15,340 nucleotides of DNA from an uncultured Eubacteriales bacterium (GTDB lineage Bacteria > Bacillota > Clostridia > Oscillospirales > Oscillospiraceae), in NCBI GenBank assembly GCA_958402445.1, contig CATXTO010000043.1:1-15340 (forward strand), in the 5' to 3' direction. Numbering within the stretch: position 1 is the first letter of the stretch; each line of letters begins with the position of its first letter. Positions 1-5,820 of the stretch are shown here, one piece after another. The position numbers and the translations under genes were made by a program. Under the pieces are notes generated by a model. It searched no databases. It saw only the letters and a program-made list of their open reading frames with translations, and was not told the origin of the DNA.

Positions 1-452
1 GGCGAGCTGCGCTCGCCCGCTGAGGTTTCATTCCGGTAAGCAGCCCAGGCGGGCGACCACAGGTCGCCCCTACGTCCCGAATTCCGAACGTTCCCTATCT
101 TCCTGATTGCGTCCATACCCTGTAGGGGCGAGCTGCGCTCGCCCGCTGAGGTTTCATTCCGGTAAGCAGCCCAGGCGGGCGGCCCCAGGCCGCCCCTACG
201 TCCCGAATTCCGAACGTTCCCTATCTTCCTGATTGGGTCCGTACCCTGTAGGGGCGAGCTGCGCTCGCCCGCTGAGGTTCCATTCCGGTAAGCAGCCCAG
301 ACGGGCGGCCCCAGGCCGCCCCTACGTCCCGAATTCCGAACGTTCCCTACCTTCCTGATTGCGTCCATACCCTGTAGGGGCGAGATGCGCTCGCCCGCTG
401 AGGTTCCATCCCGGTATGCAGCCCAAGCGGGCGGCCACAGGTCGCCCCTACA
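1..452. repeat. Tandem array of palindromic composites, 126-bp period, about 3.6 units
   Basis: Units begin at 1, 127, 253 and 379, a spacing of exactly 126 bp, and differ by only a few substitutions. Each holds a left hairpin (GGGCGAGC-TGC-GCTCGCCC type), a spacer of about 28 bp, a right hairpin (GGGCGACC-ACA-GGTCGCCC or GGGCGGCC-type stem) ending CGCCCCTAC, and then about 50 bp of locus-specific sequence including GAATTCCGAACGTTCC. The array runs off the left edge, so its full length is unknown. It lies downstream of hisS. The period is divisible by three, so open frames across it are an artefact. No T-tract terminator for hisS was seen here. Confidence 0.93.
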
Positions 453-460
453 TTTTATTA

Positions 461-545
461 CCAAAGTTTGGAGAGGAGGGGCAAGGAGGCGGTGCGGATG
501 GCGGCCGAATAGGCCTCCGGAGCAAGAGCGGACTTTGCCCCGATG
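461..545 (-). repeat. Copy of a longer dispersed element (inverted)
   Basis: Read on the minus strand, this stretch matches the segments at 5178-5296, 5471-5589 and 13124-13231. It starts with the same word, roughly TCGGGGYAAARTCCGCT, followed by a C-rich block and ending near CTCTCCAAAC. It lies between the 126-bp array and the 3' end of hisS and is the only inverted copy in the window. The similarity was found by eye and is clearest at the two ends. No coding or RNA function is apparent. Confidence 0.7.
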
Positions 546-588
546 CGGTCGCCCCTGCGTTTCGTTACCGAAAACCGCGGATCGTTCC

Positions 589-1947
589 TTACGACTCTTG
601 AATTACAAAGCCCGTTTCCTTGGCCGCAATGCCCTGGGCGATGCGCCGGACGGCCTCCTCCGGACCCAGGGTCTCCTGTTCCCCGGTGAAAAGATTCTTT
701 ACCGAGCATTTCCCCTGGGCAATTTCGTCCTCCCCCAGCAGGGCCACAAAAGGCACCCCCAATTTATCTGCGTAGCTCAGCTTAGCCTTGAATTTCTTTT
801 GCTCCCCATAGAGCTGGGTCCGAAGGCCCGCCGCCCGGAACGTGGTGGCCAGGGCGATGGCGGGCCCCGGGTCCTGGGTCATGGGCAGCACCAGCACGTC
901 CGCCGGCGCCGTGGGCAGGTCGGGATTCAGCAGGCCCGCCTCCCCCAGCACAAAGAACAGCCGGGTCAGGCCGATGGAGATGCCCACGCCGGGGAGCTGG
1001 CGGTCCGTGTAGAAGCCCGCCAGGTTGTCGTAGCGCCCGCCGGAGCACACCGAGCCGATCTCCGGGTGGTCCAGGAGGGTGGTCTCGTAGACAGTGCCGG
1101 TATAATAGTCCAGTCCCCGGGCGATGGTCAGGTCCACAGCAAAATTCTCCTCCGGCACACCGAACTGGCCGAGATACCGCGCCACGGCGCTCAGCTCTTC
1201 AAGGCCCTGGTCAAAGACCTCGTTCTGGCCCTGATACCGGATTAGAGCACCCAGGACCTGATCGTTGGAGCCGGAGATCGCCATGAAGTTCAGCACCTGC
1301 CTGGCCTGGTCCTCGCCCAGGCCGCAGGCCTCTGTGAGAATTTGGCGAACATTGTCCGGGCCGATTTTGTCCAGCTTGTCCACAGCCCGCATAATATCGC
1401 CCGCCTGGTCCGACAGACCCAGCATGGCGTAAAAACCGCTGAGAATTTTCCGGTTGTTCACCCGAATCTGGAACCGCGTCAGGCCCAGGGAGCGGAAGGT
1501 CTGGTAGATGATCGAGGGAATTTCGGCTTCGTTGAGAATGTCCAGCCTGCCGTCCCCGATAATGTCGATATCCGCCTGGTAGAACTCCCGAAACCGGCCC
1601 CGCTGGGCCCGCTCGCCCCGGTAGACCTTCCCAATCTGATATCGGCGGAAGGGGAAGCTCAATTCGCCCGCGTGCAGGGCCACATATTTGGCCAAAGGAA
1701 CCGTCAGGTCGAACCGCAGAGCCAGGTCCGCGTCTCCCTTGGAAAAGCGGTAGATTTGCTTCTCCGTCTCACCACCGCCCTTGGCCAGCAGCACCTCCGC
1801 CGCCTCGATGGCCGGGGTGTCCAGAGGGGTAAACCCGTACAGGGCGTAGGTCCTGCGCAGAAGCTCCAGCATCCGCTCCAGCTGCATCTGGGGTTTCGGC
1901 AGCAGCTCCATAAAGCCGGACAGGGTCCGGGGCTTAATTTTCTCCAT
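589..1947 (-). CDS. hisS: Histidyl-tRNA synthetase
   Basis: Class II aminoacyl-tRNA synthetase that charges tRNA-His with histidine in the cytoplasm. The 452-residue protein has the expected layout. The N-terminal class II core includes LDTPAIE near 42-48 and ALRFDLTVPL near 76-85. Motif 2 is at 101-122 (RRYQIGKVYRGER, then GRFREF). The histidine-specific RGLDYYTG is at 277-284, GGRYDNL at 303-309, and motif 3 (GVGISIGLTRL) at 320-330. A C-terminal anticodon-binding domain covers about 350-440. Length is near the family norm. The ATG follows a GAAGGAGAA ribosome binding site. It stands alone, without the aspS partner common in Bacillota, and has repeat arrays on both sides. No T-box or clear promoter was found in the 510 bp upstream, so transcription may come from the minD promoter or from one I cannot see. 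Confidence 0.97.
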   Translation of the reverse strand: MEKIKPRTLSGFMELLPKPQMQLERMLELLRRTYALYGFTPLDTPAIEAAEVLLAKGGGETEKQIYRFSKGDADLALRFDLTVPLAKYVALHAGELSFPFRRYQIGKVYRGERAQRGRFREFYQADIDIIGDGRLDILNEAEIPSIIYQTFRSLGLTRFQIRVNNRKILSGFYAMLGLSDQAGDIMRAVDKLDKIGPDNVRQILTEACGLGEDQARQVLNFMAISGSNDQVLGALIRYQGQNEVFDQGLEELSAVARYLGQFGVPEENFAVDLTIARGLDYYTGTVYETTLLDHPEIGSVCSGGRYDNLAGFYTDRQLPGVGISIGLTRLFFVLGEAGLLNPDLPTAPADVLVLPMTQDPGPAIALATTFRAAGLRTQLYGEQKKFKAKLSYADKLGVPFVALLGEDEIAQGKCSVKNLFTGEQETLGPEEAVRRIAQGIAAKETGFVIQES

Positions 1948-1993
1948 CTTTGTTCTCCTTCGCGCGTCTGTGATATCTTCTCAACCCCATACT

Positions 1994-2041
1994 GTAGGGG
2001 CGGCCTGTGGCCGCCCGCGGGCGTGCGAAGCACGCCCCTAC
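1994..2041. repeat. Minimal 48-bp double-hairpin composite
   Basis: This is the palindromic unit without an internal spacer. It has GTAGGGGCG at the left end, a GGGCGGCC-TGT-GGCCGCCC hairpin, a shared CGCCCGCGGGCG centre, a GGGCGTGC-GAA-GCACGCCC hairpin and a CGCCCCTAC right end. The outer ends are inverted repeats of each other. It lies about 45 bp upstream of the hisS start, so it would be in the hisS leader if transcription enters from upstream. A second 48-bp composite of the same form is at 7918-7965. Confidence 0.88.
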
Positions 2042-2064
2042 GGGACGAATATTGATGGCACGGT

Positions 2065-2430
2065 TGTAGGGGCGACCTGTGGTCGCCCGCAGGGGGAAAC
2101 CTCCGGTTTTGCGGGGTTTGCGGGCGAGCACAGCTCGCCGCTACGGGATGAAAATCGATGGTGTATCTGTAAGGGCGGCCTGTGGCCGCCCATTGAGGGA
2201 ATCCCCCGGTTTTGCGGGGTTTACGGGTGAGCGCAGCTCGCCCCTACGGGATGAAAATTGATGGTGCGTCTGTAGGGGCGACCTGTGGTCGCCCGCAGGG
2301 GGAATCCCCCGGTTTTGCGGGGTTTACGGGCGAGCGCAGCTCGCCCCTACAGGATGAAAATCGATGGTGCGTCTGTAGGGGCGACCTGTGGCCGCCCGCA
2401 GGGGGAATCCCCCGGTTTCGCGGGGTCCCT
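2065..2430. repeat. Tandem array of palindromic composites, 103-bp period, about 3.6 units
   Basis: Units start at 2065, 2168, 2271 and 2374, with an exact 103-bp spacing. Each holds a left hairpin with GACC/GGTC or GGCC/GGCC stem ends and TGT loops, a spacer containing ATCCCCCGGTTTTGCGGGG (itself able to form a hairpin, CCCC/GGGG), a right hairpin of the GGGCGAGC-GCA-GCTCGCCC type, and a linker of about 20 bp (GGATGAAAATCGATGGTG). The last unit is truncated. The period is not a multiple of three, so the open frames through it cannot be one repeated protein. The array fills the gap between mgsA and hisS. Confidence 0.94.
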
Positions 2431-2457
2431 ACAGAATATAAAATCTAACGCCGGCCG

Positions 2458-2874
2458 CTACCGCAGGGTATTTTTGGACCGGAGCATTTCCCGCCAGTCC
2501 AAATCGCCCCGCTGCAGCCCCAGGATCAGCATTTCCGCGCCGGCCAGATTGGTGGCCACGGGGACGTTGTGCTTATCGCAGAAGCGGATGGTCTCCAGCA
2601 TCTGCTGCCCGTCCCAGGGGTCTGTGGCGTCCGGATTGGTAAACAGCAGCACCAGGTCGATTTCATTGTAAGCGATACGGGCGTTGATCTGCTGATGCCC
2701 GCCCTGCTTGTGGGACAGAAGTAAGGTGATGGGCAGACCCGTGGCCTCCGCCACCAGGCGCCCCGTGGTGGCTGTGGCATAGAGACTGTGTTTGGAGAGG
2801 ATGCTCTTGTAGGCGGTACAGAACTGCACCATGAGCTCTTTCCTTTTGTCATGTGCCAAAAACGCAATATTCAT
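2458..2874 (-). CDS. mgsA: Methylglyoxal synthase homologue with altered active site
   Basis: MgsA converts dihydroxyacetone phosphate to methylglyoxal plus phosphate. The 138-residue protein matches the family end to end: AHDKRK at 7-12, TTG at 36-38, GG-QQI around 58-63, NVPVATNLA around 97-105 and RGDLDW near the C terminus. Against E. coli MgsA as I recall it, H19, D20 and K23 are kept as H8, D9 and K12. The catalytic base D71 is His60, H98 is Trp87, D101 is Gln90, D91 is Asn80 and G66 is His55. I checked these codons on the DNA and they are in frame with no frameshift. The fold is therefore probably kept, but normal methylglyoxal synthase activity is doubtful. It starts 18 nt after the minD stop with GGAG 8 to 9 nt before the ATG, so the two are almost certainly co-transcribed. 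The symbol reflects homology, not proven activity. Confidence 0.85.
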   Translation of the reverse strand: MNIAFLAHDKRKELMVQFCTAYKSILSKHSLYATATTGRLVAEATGLPITLLLSHKQGGHQQINARIAYNEIDLVLLFTNPDATDPWDGQQMLETIRFCDKHNVPVATNLAGAEMLILGLQRGDLDWREMLRSKNTLR

Positions 2875-2892
2875 TGTATCACTCCAATCCCA

Positions 2893-3642
2893 TCAGGTGT
2901 TCACTTTAATTTTCTGCAGCGGCGCCCGCAGGCCCAGCAGCCGCCGAGCCATACGCCGACAGGCGGCGGCCGCGCCCCGGCGGGAATATAGAATCAGGGG
3001 CTTGCCCCGGGCGGCGGCCAGCGTTACGTTTCGGTCCTCCGGCACCACCCCCAGCAGGGGCAGGCCGACCCAATCCATGACATCGTCCACGGTCAGTCGC
3101 ATGCGGTCGTAGAGCTCCGGACTCACCCGGTTCACGGCCAGGCGGACCTCCCGCTTTCCCATCAGCTCCAAAAGCTCCCCGGTGTGGGCCGCGTCCCGCA
3201 GCGCGGCGGGGTCAGGGCCGGTCACCAGGATAATGCGGCTGGCGGCCTGGGCTGCCATAGCGAACAGCGCACCCACCCCCGCGGGGGCGTCCAGCAGACA
3301 AAAATCAAAGTCGGCGCGGGCCTGATCGGTCATGTGAAGAAAGGCCTCCCGGTCGATTTCCGCCTGGCTCCGGCCCACCGGCGCGGTGAGAAAAAAGAGC
3401 GTGGGAAATTGAGGATGCCGGGCGGCCTGGGTCAAAGGGGCTCCCGCCTGGCTCACGTCCGTAAAGGCCAGGGCCGGCACCTCGGCCAGGCCCAGGGAGA
3501 TGTCCAGATTCCGCAGCCCCACGTCCGTGTCTACGCACAGGACCCGGTGGCCCGCGGCGGCCAGACTGGTTCCCAGCGCCGCGCAGAGAGAGGTTTTTCC
3601 GGTCCCCCCCTTGCCGGAGAGCACGGCAATCACTTCCCCCAC
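2893..3642 (-). CDS. minD: MinD-type ParA/MinD family ATPase
   Basis: MinD is a membrane-binding ATPase that positions the division septum, usually with MinC and MinE or DivIVA/MinJ. The 249-residue protein has the deviant Walker A motif (GKGGTGKTS, 10-18), the MinD signature DTDVGLRNLD (38-47), a Walker B-like LLDAPAG (116-122), and a MinD-like stretch with NRVSPELYDRM and VPED in the last third. The C terminus has RRMARRLLGL, which could serve as the amphipathic membrane-targeting helix, followed by about ten more residues. The start is GTG at 3642, with GGGGAGGTG about 6 nt upstream. It is the first gene of an operon with mgsA. No minC or minE is in the window, and the flanking genes are unrelated to division, so it may be an orphan or serve another positioning role. 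Confidence 0.9.
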   Translation of the reverse strand: MGEVIAVLSGKGGTGKTSLCAALGTSLAAAGHRVLCVDTDVGLRNLDISLGLAEVPALAFTDVSQAGAPLTQAARHPQFPTLFFLTAPVGRSQAEIDREAFLHMTDQARADFDFCLLDAPAGVGALFAMAAQAASRIILVTGPDPAALRDAAHTGELLELMGKREVRLAVNRVSPELYDRMRLTVDDVMDWVGLPLLGVVPEDRNVTLAAARGKPLILYSRRGAAAACRRMARRLLGLRAPLQKIKVNT

Positions 3643-3679
3643 GGTCTACACCTCCCCATAAGCCAGTTTTATGAGTAAC

Positions 3680-3708
3680 ATTATAGCGGAAGCTTGGGGG
3701 GATTTCAA
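3680..3708 (-). promoter_or_regulatory. Sigma-A-type promoter for minD-mgsA
   Basis: On the minus strand, TTGAAA (3708-3703) and a perfect TATAAT (3685-3680) are separated by exactly 17 bp. The minD GTG lies about 37 bp downstream of the -10 box. Confidence 0.83.
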
Positions 3709-3822
3709 CCAGTCCCGGTAAATTTTGAAGCTTTGCCCGAAAGGAGTGGCGGGCCCTCCAAAATTGGAAAAACGAAGGAATTATAAAAATGAAAATAAGT
3801 CGCAAGATTTTAAAATTTCCTC

Positions 3823-3851
3823 TTTACAAATGGAAGGATTTGTGTTATTCT
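3823..3851 (+). promoter_or_regulatory. Sigma-A-type promoter for perR-rubrerythrin
   Basis: TTTACA (3823-3828) is followed after 17 bp by TATTCT (3846-3851), which has an extended -10 TG one base upstream. It points away from the minD promoter. The predicted transcription start, near 3858, falls just before the PerR-box-like palindrome. Confidence 0.7.
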
Positions 3852-3862
3852 AATAATGCAAA

Positions 3863-3877
3863 TGATAATTATTATTA
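3863..3877 (+). promoter_or_regulatory. PerR-box-like operator
   Basis: TGATAATTATTATTA is a 7-1-7 inverted repeat with one mismatched pair. It differs at two positions from the B. subtilis PerR box (TTATAATNATTATAA). It sits between the -10 box and the start codon of the perR-like gene, where a bound repressor would block transcription. This suggests peroxide-responsive autoregulation of perR and rubrerythrin. The assignment is by eye; a Fur box is a related alternative. Confidence 0.7.
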
Positions 3878-3894
3878 ATTAAGAGGTGATGCCG

Positions 3895-4341
3895 GTGGAG
3901 CGAACCCGAAAACACAGCCGAAAACGGGACGCAATTCTAGAGTGCATCCGCGGCACCAACTGCCATCCCACCGCCGAGTGGGTATACCAACAGCTCAAGC
4001 CCCGGATTCCGGACCTGTCCTTAGCCACGGTTTATCGGAATTTGGCCCTGTTTAAGCAGGAGAGGAAGATTATCTCCCTGGGTGTGGTGCAGGGGCTGGA
4101 GCGGTTTGACGGCAATGTGCAGCCCCACGTCCACTTCATCTGCACGGGCTGCGGCGCAGTTCTGGACCTGCCCTCCATGGAGGTGCCCCTGTCTCTGCGG
4201 CAGGAGGCCGTCCGGGCAGTCCGGGGGCGGGTGACAGGCTGCAGTCTCTGCTTTGAGGGCCTTTGTCACACCTGCCTGCAGGAAAGTATTCCCAATTCCC
4301 CCCGGGGAGAAACCACCCTCCGGCCGGGAAACCAATCATAA
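3895..4341 (+). CDS. perR: Fur-family peroxide-stress repressor, PerR type
   Basis: Metal-dependent DNA-binding repressor. The winged helix includes HPTAEWVYQQL (24-34) and the recognition helix region LATVYRNL (43-50). All five PerR regulatory-metal ligands align with a constant offset to B. subtilis H37, D85, H91, H93 and D104: H24, D72, H78, H80 and D91. The aspartate at 72 favours PerR over Fur. The structural zinc cysteines are C83/C86 and C124/C127. The usual HH-R-L-E stretch near 116-119 is C-S-L-C here, so a second metal site is altered. Start choice: GTG 3886 and ATG 3889 lie on or against the AAGAGGTG ribosome binding site (3881-3888), while GTG 3895 has a 6-nt spacing, giving 148 residues. 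The rubrerythrin gene follows directly, which fits peroxide control. Confidence 0.88.
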   Translation: MERTRKHSRKRDAILECIRGTNCHPTAEWVYQQLKPRIPDLSLATVYRNLALFKQERKIISLGVVQGLERFDGNVQPHVHFICTGCGAVLDLPSMEVPLSLRQEAVRAVRGRVTGCSLCFEGLCHTCLQESIPNSPRGETTLRPGNQS

Positions 4342-4367
4342 AAAATATTATTTAGGAGGAAATGTTC

Positions 4368-4919
4368 ATGAAGAAGTTTGTTTGTCCTGTCTGCGGTTAC
4401 GTTTACGAGGGAGAGGAAATGCCCGCCGATTTCAAGTGCCCCGTGTGTAAGGTCCCCGGCTCGAAGTTCATTGAACAGGGCGCGGAGAAGACCTGGGCCG
4501 CCGAGCATGTGGTCGGCGTGGCCGCCGATGCCCCGGAGGAAATTAAGATGGGCCTGCGGGCGAACTTTGAGGGCGAGTGCAGCGAGGTGGGCATGTACCT
4601 GGCTATGGCCCGGGTGGCGCATCGGGAGGGCTATCCGGAAATCGGCCTATACTGGGAGAAGGCCGCCTATGAGGAGGCCGAGCACGCCGCCAAGTTTGCC
4701 GAGCTGCTGGGAGAAGTTATTACCGACTCCACGAAGAAGAACCTGGAGATGCGGGTGGAGGCGGAGAACGGCGCCACCGCCGGCAAGATGGACATCGCCA
4801 AGAAGGCCAAGGAGCTGGGCCTAGATGCCATCCACGACACCGTACATGAGATGGCCCGGGACGAGGCCCGCCACGGCCGCGCCTTCGAGGGGCTGCTGAA
4901 GCGGTATTTTGGGAAATAA
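4368..4919 (+). CDS. Reverse rubrerythrin (N-terminal rubredoxin domain)
   Basis: Non-haem diiron peroxidase that reduces hydrogen peroxide in anaerobes. The domain order is rubredoxin first (Cys 6, 9, 24 and 27 in two CPVC motifs) and then a ferritin-like four-helix diiron domain, the reverse of classical rubrerythrin. Likely iron ligands are E70/E73, the E-x-x-H at 103-106, a glutamate in the RVEAEN stretch of the third helix, and E166-x-x-H169. AGGAGG at 4354-4359 is 8 nt from the ATG at 4368 but only 2 nt from the in-frame ATG at 4362, so 4368 is the better start (183 residues). It lies 26 nt after perR with its own strong ribosome binding site and ends in a clear terminator, forming a two-gene peroxide-defence operon. 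Electron donors are not encoded nearby. Confidence 0.94.
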   Translation: MKKFVCPVCGYVYEGEEMPADFKCPVCKVPGSKFIEQGAEKTWAAEHVVGVAADAPEEIKMGLRANFEGECSEVGMYLAMARVAHREGYPEIGLYWEKAAYEEAEHAAKFAELLGEVITDSTKKNLEMRVEAENGATAGKMDIAKKAKELGLDAIHDTVHEMARDEARHGRAFEGLLKRYFGK

Positions 4920-4932
4920 GAAATGAAGAAGA

Positions 4933-4961
4933 GGCGGGGAGCGTTTGGCTCCCCGCCTTTT
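4933..4961 (+). terminator. Rho-independent terminator of the perR-rubrerythrin operon
   Basis: A perfect 10-bp stem, GGCGGGGAGC (4933-4942) with GCTCCCCGCC (4948-4957), has a 5-nt loop and is followed by TTTT. It begins 13 nt after the rubrerythrin stop. Confidence 0.93.
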
Positions 4962-4977
4962 GATAACGGGCCTGTAA

Positions 4978-4998
4978 GGAACGACCTGGGGTCGTTCC
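4978..4998. repeat. Variant hairpin GGAACGACC-TGG-GGTCGTTCC
   Basis: A perfect 9-bp inverted repeat with a 3-nt loop and the same geometry as the array hairpins, but with GGAACGACC arms. Part of this variant stem recurs at about 7818 (GGAACGACC-GCA-GGTCG). It lies just past the rubrerythrin terminator. Confidence 0.75.
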
Positions 4999-5007
4999 AA
5001 AAAAATT

Positions 5008-5167
5008 GTGGGGGACCTTTGGCCGCCCGCTGGGAAATTTCCCCAACTTGCTGGGCTGGCGGGCGAGCGCAGCTCGCACCTACAGGGAAGCGGCGGGCGA
5101 GCGCAGCTCGCCCCTACGGGGGAAACGGCGGACAAGCGCAGCTCGTCCCTACGGGAAACGGCGGGCG
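5008..5167. repeat. Cluster of GGGCGAGC-type hairpins (degenerate left half plus serial right halves)
   Basis: A decayed left hairpin (about 5008-5030, GGGGGACC-TTT-GGCCGCCC) is followed by right-type hairpins at roughly 35-bp intervals, starting at 5058. These have GCA loops and end in CTAC. One copy reads GGACAAGC-GCA-GCTCGTCC, with a compensated G-to-A change at stem position 3 and one unpaired site. The region is noncoding. Confidence 0.85.
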
Positions 5168-5414
5168 AGCGCAGCTCGCGTCGTCGGGGTAAAGTCCGCT
5201 TTGGCGCCGGCGTCTCATTCGGCGCCCTCCGCGCCGCTCTCTTGCCCCTTCTCACCAAACCGGACCCGCTTCGCAGGGCTTTGGCTTGGATTTTTGTTTT
5301 TCTGCGGTGACCGTTCCATAACGGACTGTAGGGGCGACCTGTGGTCGCCCGCGGGCGAGCACAACTCGTCCCTACGGGGGAAACGGCGGGCGAGCACAGC
5401 TCGCCCCTACAGGG
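5168..5414. repeat. 247-bp direct repeat, copy 1
   Basis: Matches 5461-5707 at an offset of exactly 293 bp with one difference seen (G at 5194, A at 5487). It contains a copy of the longer dispersed element (about 5178-5296), then a left hairpin (GGGCGACC-TGT-GGTCGCCC) and two right-type hairpins with ACA loops. The near identity indicates a recent duplication or ongoing homogenisation. Confidence 0.95.
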
Positions 5415-5460
5415 AAGCGGCGGGCGAGCGCAGCTCGCCCCTACAGGGAAGCGGCGGACA

Positions 5461-5707
5461 AGCGCAGCTCGCGTCGTCGGGGTAAAATCCGCTTTGGCGC
5501 CGGCGTCTCATTCGGCGCCCTCCGCGCCGCTCTCTTGCCCCTTCTCACCAAACCGGACCCGCTTCGCAGGGCTTTGGCTTGGATTTTTGTTTTTCTGCGG
5601 TGACCGTTCCATAACGGACTGTAGGGGCGACCTGTGGTCGCCCGCGGGCGAGCACAACTCGTCCCTACGGGGGAAACGGCGGGCGAGCACAGCTCGCCCC
5701 TACAGGG
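5461..5707. repeat. 247-bp direct repeat, copy 2
   Basis: Second copy of 5168-5414, again with the longer element (about 5471-5589) followed by one left and two right-type hairpins. The 46 bp between the copies is more hairpin sequence of the right-half type, a plausible substrate for unequal exchange. Confidence 0.95.
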
Positions 5708-5808
5708 GATAGGGAGGCGAGCGCAGTTCGCCCCTACGGGGAAAACGGCGGGCGAGCGCAGCTCGCCCCTACAGGGAAGCGGCGGGCGAGCGCAGCTCGC
5801 CCTTACAG
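5708..5808. repeat. Serial right-half hairpins downstream of typA
   Basis: Three further GGGCGAGC-GCA-GCTCGCCC-type hairpins, each ending CTAC or TTAC, end 12 bp from the typA stop codon. No T-tract terminator is visible on the minus strand, so these stems may form the 3' end of the typA transcript. Confidence 0.85.
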
Positions 5809-5820
5809 GATACCGCCGGG

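Noticed and set aside
1..452. CRISPR array
   Set aside because: Whole 126-bp units, including the sequence between palindromes, are repeated. There are no unique spacers of uniform length and no cas genes. The same applies to the 103- and 136-bp arrays.
385..1245. 286-residue open frame on the plus strand
   Set aside because: Runs from the repeat array into the antisense strand of hisS; no family resemblance.
1948..2064. T-box riboswitch upstream of hisS
   Set aside because: No T-box sequence, specifier stem or antiterminator/terminator pair was recognisable; the region is palindromic composite plus ribosome binding site.
4362..4367. Upstream ATG as the rubrerythrin start
   Set aside because: It is only 2 nt from AGGAGG, whereas the next ATG at 4368 has an 8-nt spacing and begins the conserved MKKFVCPVCGY sequence.
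5008..5808. Transposase remnant or insertion sequence
   Set aside because: No open frame resembles a transposase and no long terminal repeats with target duplications are visible; only short palindromes and the dispersed element are present.
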